From assembly GCA_019415645.1 (NCBI GenBank), contig DXYV01000027.1:1-35713 (forward strand): DNA of 35,713 nt. Reading direction: 5' to 3'. The translations under genes and the position numbers were made by a program. The stretch is from Clostridiales bacterium (GTDB lineage Bacteria; Bacillota; Clostridia; Oscillospirales; Oscillospiraceae). Under the pieces are notes generated by a model. It ran no database searches, had not been told where the DNA came from, and was given only the letters and a program-made list of their open reading frames with translations. Of the stretch, positions 33,177 to 35,713 are shown one piece after another (position 1 is the first letter of the stretch; each line of letters opens with the position of its first letter).

Positions 33177-33208
33177 GAATTAAGAATGGCGCGGCGGCGC
33201 GCTGCGCC
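33171..33208 (+). repeat. Tandem heptamer plus GC hairpin after uvrC
   Basis: AATTAAG occurs twice in a row (33171-33184), and the uvrC stop is in the first copy. Then GGCGCGGC pairs with GCTGCGCC (33188-33208, loop GGCGC, one G-T pair). There is no T-run, so it is not a typical terminator. It could be the remnant of a dispersed repeat. Confidence 0.5.
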
Positions 33209-33237
33209 GGATCCGCTCAGAAAGCGAGGGGCAAACC

Positions 33238-33792
33238 ATGCGTGTGATCACCGGAACTGCCCGGGGGAAGCGGCTCAAGGAGCTGCCCGGGCTGGATACC
33301 CGGCCTACCACCGACCGGGTAAAGGAGGGCCTGTTCAACATTATCCAATTTGACATCGAGGGCCGCCGGGTATTGGACCTGTTCGCCGGTACCGGCCAAT
33401 TGGGCATCGAGGCTCTGTCCAGGGGGGCGGCCTTCTGCGATTTTGTGGACCGGAACCCGGCCGCGGTAAAAATTGTGCGGGAAAATTTGCAGGCCACCGG
33501 CCTGGCGGACCGGGGAACCGTCCACAATCGGGATTTTGCGGCCTTTTTGCCGGGAATCCGGAGGCGGTACGACCTGATCTTCCTGGACCCCCCCTACGCC
33601 CTGCCTGCGTTGGAACAGGCGCTGGAACTAATCGCGGCAATTGACATCGTGTCGGGAAATGGTATAATAGTCTGCGAAAGTGCTCTGGATAAACTTTTAC
33701 CGGAGCTTGACCCGCCCTATGCAAAGGGGAAGGAATACCGATATGGGAAGATCAAGCTGACCCTGTATCATAGGAGTGTTGACCCGTTATGA
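33238..33792 (+). CDS. rsmD: 16S rRNA (guanine-966-N2)-methyltransferase RsmD
   Basis: 184 residues. MRVITGTARGKRL at the start, PTTDRVKEGLFNII, the SAM-binding LDLFAGTGQLGIEALSRG and the catalytic LIFLDPPYA are the RsmD signature. It methylates G966 of 16S rRNA. It overlaps coaD by 4 nt (ATGA), the classic rsmD-coaD pair. Confidence 0.95.
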   Translation: MRVITGTARGKRLKELPGLDTRPTTDRVKEGLFNIIQFDIEGRRVLDLFAGTGQLGIEALSRGAAFCDFVDRNPAAVKIVRENLQATGLADRGTVHNRDFAAFLPGIRRRYDLIFLDPPYALPALEQALELIAAIDIVSGNGIIVCESALDKLLPELDPPYAKGKEYRYGKIKLTLYHRSVDPL

Positions 33793-34331
33793 GACGCGCA
33801 ATCTATCCCGGAAGCTTTGACCCGGTGACCCTGGGCCACCTGAACATCATCAAACGAGCCGCCGCCATGTTCGACGAGCTGATCGTCTGTGTAATGGTCA
33901 ATTCCCGCAAGAGCGGGAGCGGCCTGTTTACGCCGGAGGAGCGGGTGGAGCTTATCCGCAGAGTAACGGACGACCTGCCCAACGTGACGGTGGAATGGTC
34001 CAATGAGCTGCTGGCTGCCTATGCCAAGCGCAAGCGGTCCAAGGTGCTGGTCAAGGGCCTGCGCGCCGTCTCGGACTACGAGGCGGAGATTCAGATGGCC
34101 ATGATCAACAGCAAGCTCTATTCCCGGCTGGATACGATTTTTCTGTACACCAGCCCTAAATACGCCTACTTAAGCTCTACCGTGGTAAAGGAGATGGCCC
34201 ACTATGGGGCCGACCTGTCCGATTTTGTTCCGCGGGAGATCATCGGAGATGTAAACCGGAAGGTACGGGAGCGGGCGGACCAGCTGGCCTGGACTCCGGA
34301 ACCCAAATGCAAAGAAAGGGAGGAAAACTGA
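33789..34331 (+). CDS. coaD: Phosphopantetheine adenylyltransferase
   Basis: 180 residues, slightly longer than the usual 160 because of a charged C-terminal tail. The nucleotidyltransferase motif YPGSFDPVTLGHLNII and the TSPKYAYLSSTVVKEMA segment are diagnostic. It makes dephospho-CoA from 4'-phosphopantetheine and ATP. Coupled to rsmD upstream; the next gene starts 1 nt after its stop. Confidence 0.96.
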   Translation: MRRAIYPGSFDPVTLGHLNIIKRAAAMFDELIVCVMVNSRKSGSGLFTPEERVELIRRVTDDLPNVTVEWSNELLAAYAKRKRSKVLVKGLRAVSDYEAEIQMAMINSKLYSRLDTIFLYTSPKYAYLSSTVVKEMAHYGADLSDFVPREIIGDVNRKVRERADQLAWTPEPKCKEREEN

Positions 34332-34332
34332 G

Positions 34333-34857
34333 ATGGCGACCGGCGTAGAAGAACTGGTGGACATGCTCTTTACCATGATCGACGAGGCGAAGAACGCGCC
34401 TTTAAGCAGTGAAAAATGTGTGATCGAGCGGGATAAGGCGCTGGATTTGCTGGACGACATTAAGGCCCAGTTTCCGGTGGAGCTGGCGGAGGCCCGCAAG
34501 ATCGTCAGCGCCCGCAACGAGTATGTGGCCGCGGCCAAGCGGGAGGCGGAGGACATCCGCAAGCGGGCGGAGATCGAGGCCAAGCAGATGGTGGACACCG
34601 ACCAGGTGATGAGCGTAGCCCGGCAGAAGGCCAACGATATGATGAAGCAGGCGGAGGGCCGGGCCAAGGAGCTGAAGCACAGCGCCAACGAGTACTGCGA
34701 GGACCTGCTGCGCCGCACGGAGGAGGCCATCAGCGAGGCACTGGGAGAGGCCAGACGGGCCCACTCCTCGTTCCGGGCGGCGGCCAATATGGGCAGCTCT
34801 GCGGGGGAGGAGCCGGCAAAAAACAGCCGGGTCTTTGACGTGGAGGCCGAGGGCTGA
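34333..34857 (+). CDS. Coiled-coil protein of unknown function
   Basis: 174 residues, highly charged and almost entirely helical from about 20 to 150, with heptad-like repeats rich in Ala, Glu, Lys and Arg (AKREAEDIRKRAEIEAKQ). It resembles the peripheral stalk subunits of ATP synthases and DivIVA-like proteins only in composition. Proteins like this often follow coaD in Clostridia. No membrane segment or catalytic motif is seen. It starts 1 nt after coaD and ends the operon. Confidence 0.75.
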   Translation: MATGVEELVDMLFTMIDEAKNAPLSSEKCVIERDKALDLLDDIKAQFPVELAEARKIVSARNEYVAAAKREAEDIRKRAEIEAKQMVDTDQVMSVARQKANDMMKQAEGRAKELKHSANEYCEDLLRRTEEAISEALGEARRAHSSFRAAANMGSSAGEEPAKNSRVFDVEAEG

Positions 34858-34885
34858 GCCGGGTCCAACAAAACGGACAAGCGCG

Positions 34886-34924
34886 AAAGCGCCGTTTCAC
34901 CGATGTGAGACGGCGCTTTTTTTG
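34886..34924 (+). terminator. Terminator of the rsmD-coaD operon
   Basis: A 15-bp stem (34886-34900 with 34905-34919, one G-T pair) with a CGAT loop, followed by a run of T. The rest of the 334-nt gap to mraZ (34858-35191) holds the mra promoter and boxes described separately, and nothing else I can identify. Confidence 0.92.
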
Positions 34925-35090
34925 TTGCTCACAGCGCTGCGGCTCAATATCTTGCGGCGTGGCAAAATGGAAACACAAGTTACGGAACGTAACCGAATTG
35001 TAAAGATAGAACATCTGTTTGAAGTGCGGAAAGAAGCCTGCAAAGCCTTGAAATTTCTAAGTTTTGGACGCAAAAAATCCGAAAAAACTA

Positions 35091-35119
35091 TTGCAATTTG
35101 GTTACGAACTCGTTATACT
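35091..35119 (+). promoter_or_regulatory. Sigma-A promoter of the mra (division and cell wall) operon
   Basis: TTGCAA (35091-35096), 17-nt spacer, TATACT (35114-35119). Transcription should start near 35126, just before the MraZ-type boxes. Confidence 0.75.
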
Positions 35120-35130
35120 GAGAACAAGCG

Positions 35131-35176
35131 TGGAGTAAAATGGAGCGTTTTCGAGCGTCAAAATAGTAAAATGGAG
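35131..35176 (+). promoter_or_regulatory. MraZ-type operator boxes
   Basis: TGGAG occurs at 35131, 35141 and 35172. The 12-mer AGTAAAATGGAG is repeated exactly at 35134-35145 and 35165-35176. TGG repeats at 10-nt spacing directly downstream of the -10 element match known MraZ operators and fit self-repression by MraZ. The last box overlaps the mraZ ribosome binding site region. Confidence 0.7.
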
Positions 35177-35191
35177 GGGAAGTGAACAGAC

Positions 35192-35608
35192 GTGACCGGG
35201 ACATACGAGCACAGCATCGATGACAAGGGCCGCCTGTTTATCCCCGCAAAGCTCCGGGAGGAGCTTGGCTCCGTGTTTTATCTGGCCGCCGGCGTGAAGG
35301 AGAACCTGACGATCTACCCCATGGAGGCGTGGAACGTGCTCCGGGAGCGGGCGGCGGCCTTGACCACCACCCAGGCCGCGGCCATGGACGTATTTTTTGC
35401 CTCTGCCTGCAAGTGCGAGCCGGACAAGCAGTGGCGCATCATGGTGCCCCAGAATCTGCGGGACTACGCCAAAATCGACCGGGACATCGTCATCACCGGC
35501 AACAACGACCGGGCCCAGATCTGGAGCGCGGAAAAGTGGGCGGAGAAGACCCGCGCCGAGCTGACGCCCGCCAACATCGCCAACATTCTGGACAGCCTGG
35601 GGATCTGA
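35192..35608 (+). CDS. mraZ: Transcriptional regulator MraZ
   Basis: 138 residues with a GTG start at 35192. Two SpoVT/AbrB-like halves, each with the MraZ pattern: DDKGRLFIPAKLREEL (about 10-25) and DKQWRIMVPQNLRDYA (about 78-93). MraZ binds repeats upstream of its own gene and controls the division and cell wall cluster. It is followed 12 nt later by rsmH, the invariant neighbour. Confidence 0.95.
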   Translation: MTGTYEHSIDDKGRLFIPAKLREELGSVFYLAAGVKENLTIYPMEAWNVLRERAAALTTTQAAAMDVFFASACKCEPDKQWRIMVPQNLRDYAKIDRDIVITGNNDRAQIWSAEKWAEKTRAELTPANIANILDSLGI

Positions 35609-35620
35609 GGAGGCGCGCCG

Positions 35621-35713
35621 ATGGAATATACACACGCGCCGGTCCTGCTGCAGGAATGTATCGACGGTCTGGCCATCCGGCCGGACGGGCTCTATGTGGA
35701 CGGTACCTTGGGG
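35621..35713 (+). CDS. rsmH: 16S rRNA (cytosine-1402-N4)-methyltransferase RsmH, 5' fragment
   Basis: The first 31 codons only, cut by the window edge: MEYTHAPVLLQECIDGLAI, then the start of the SAM-binding loop (YVDGTLG). The start is the ATG at 35621, preceded by GAGGAGG. RsmH methylates C1402 of 16S rRNA. It continues the mra operon. Confidence 0.93.
   Translation, partial: MEYTHAPVLLQECIDGLAIRPDGLYVDGTLG

Overview
The window is a high-GC, gene-dense piece of a chromosome that I place in the Bacillota, class Clostridia, most likely Oscillospirales (Intestinimonas/Flavonifractor/Lawsonibacter-like). The reasons are sporulation genes of Bacillus/Clostridium type (ylbJ, yqfC, yqfD), the phoH-ybeY-era-yqzL-recO block, an HPr with both His15 and Ser46, an mraZ-rsmH start of the division cluster, and genes of the anaerobic lysine-to-butyrate route. 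The placement is inferred from gene content, not from a marker search. I see no tRNA, rRNA, CRISPR array or transposase.

Layout. 1-1171: 3' part of a YibE/F membrane protein. 1274-8545 (minus): a catabolic operon of SDR, two paralogous Old-Yellow-Enzyme/FeS flavoenzymes, a DASS-type carboxylate transporter and a divergent amidohydrolase, facing a LysR regulator at 8695-9639. 9736-11210 (minus): a small four-Cys protein and ylbJ. 11376-17305 (plus): yqfC, yqfD, phoH, ybeY, era, a structured repeat with a second copy of the era tail, a nucleotidyltransferase, a 36-codon yqzL-like gene and recO.

17348-25241 (plus) is the most interesting part. It holds a lysine-fermentation module: kal, kdd, kce and a three-gene TRAP transporter. 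Between kal and kdd lies a 702-residue protein made of a complete Kdd-like dehydrogenase domain fused to a sigma-54 AAA+ activator and a DNA-binding HTH. Near-consensus -24/-12 promoters precede kal and kdd, whereas the regulator has a sigma-A-type promoter. The simplest reading is that a copy of the pathway dehydrogenase has become the sensor that turns on the pathway. The aminomutases that normally make the Kdd substrate from lysine are absent here and a TRAP importer is present instead, so the substrate that enters may not be lysine itself.

25310-27378 (minus): a UMF1-type MFS transporter and a zinc-dependent phospholipase C-like protein. 27543-34857 (plus): mutS2, HPr, a VanW protein, uvrC, rsmD, coaD and a coiled-coil protein. 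34858-35713: terminator, mra promoter with repeated MraZ-type boxes, mraZ and the first 31 codons of rsmH.

Other structural points: a roughly 108-bp direct repeat of the era 3' end at 217-bp spacing with mostly synonymous differences; four consecutive short hairpins between the two copies; a hairpin that appears to bridge an over-long Shine-Dalgarno-to-start distance in front of dctQ; and sigma-E-like promoters in front of both ylbJ and yqfC.
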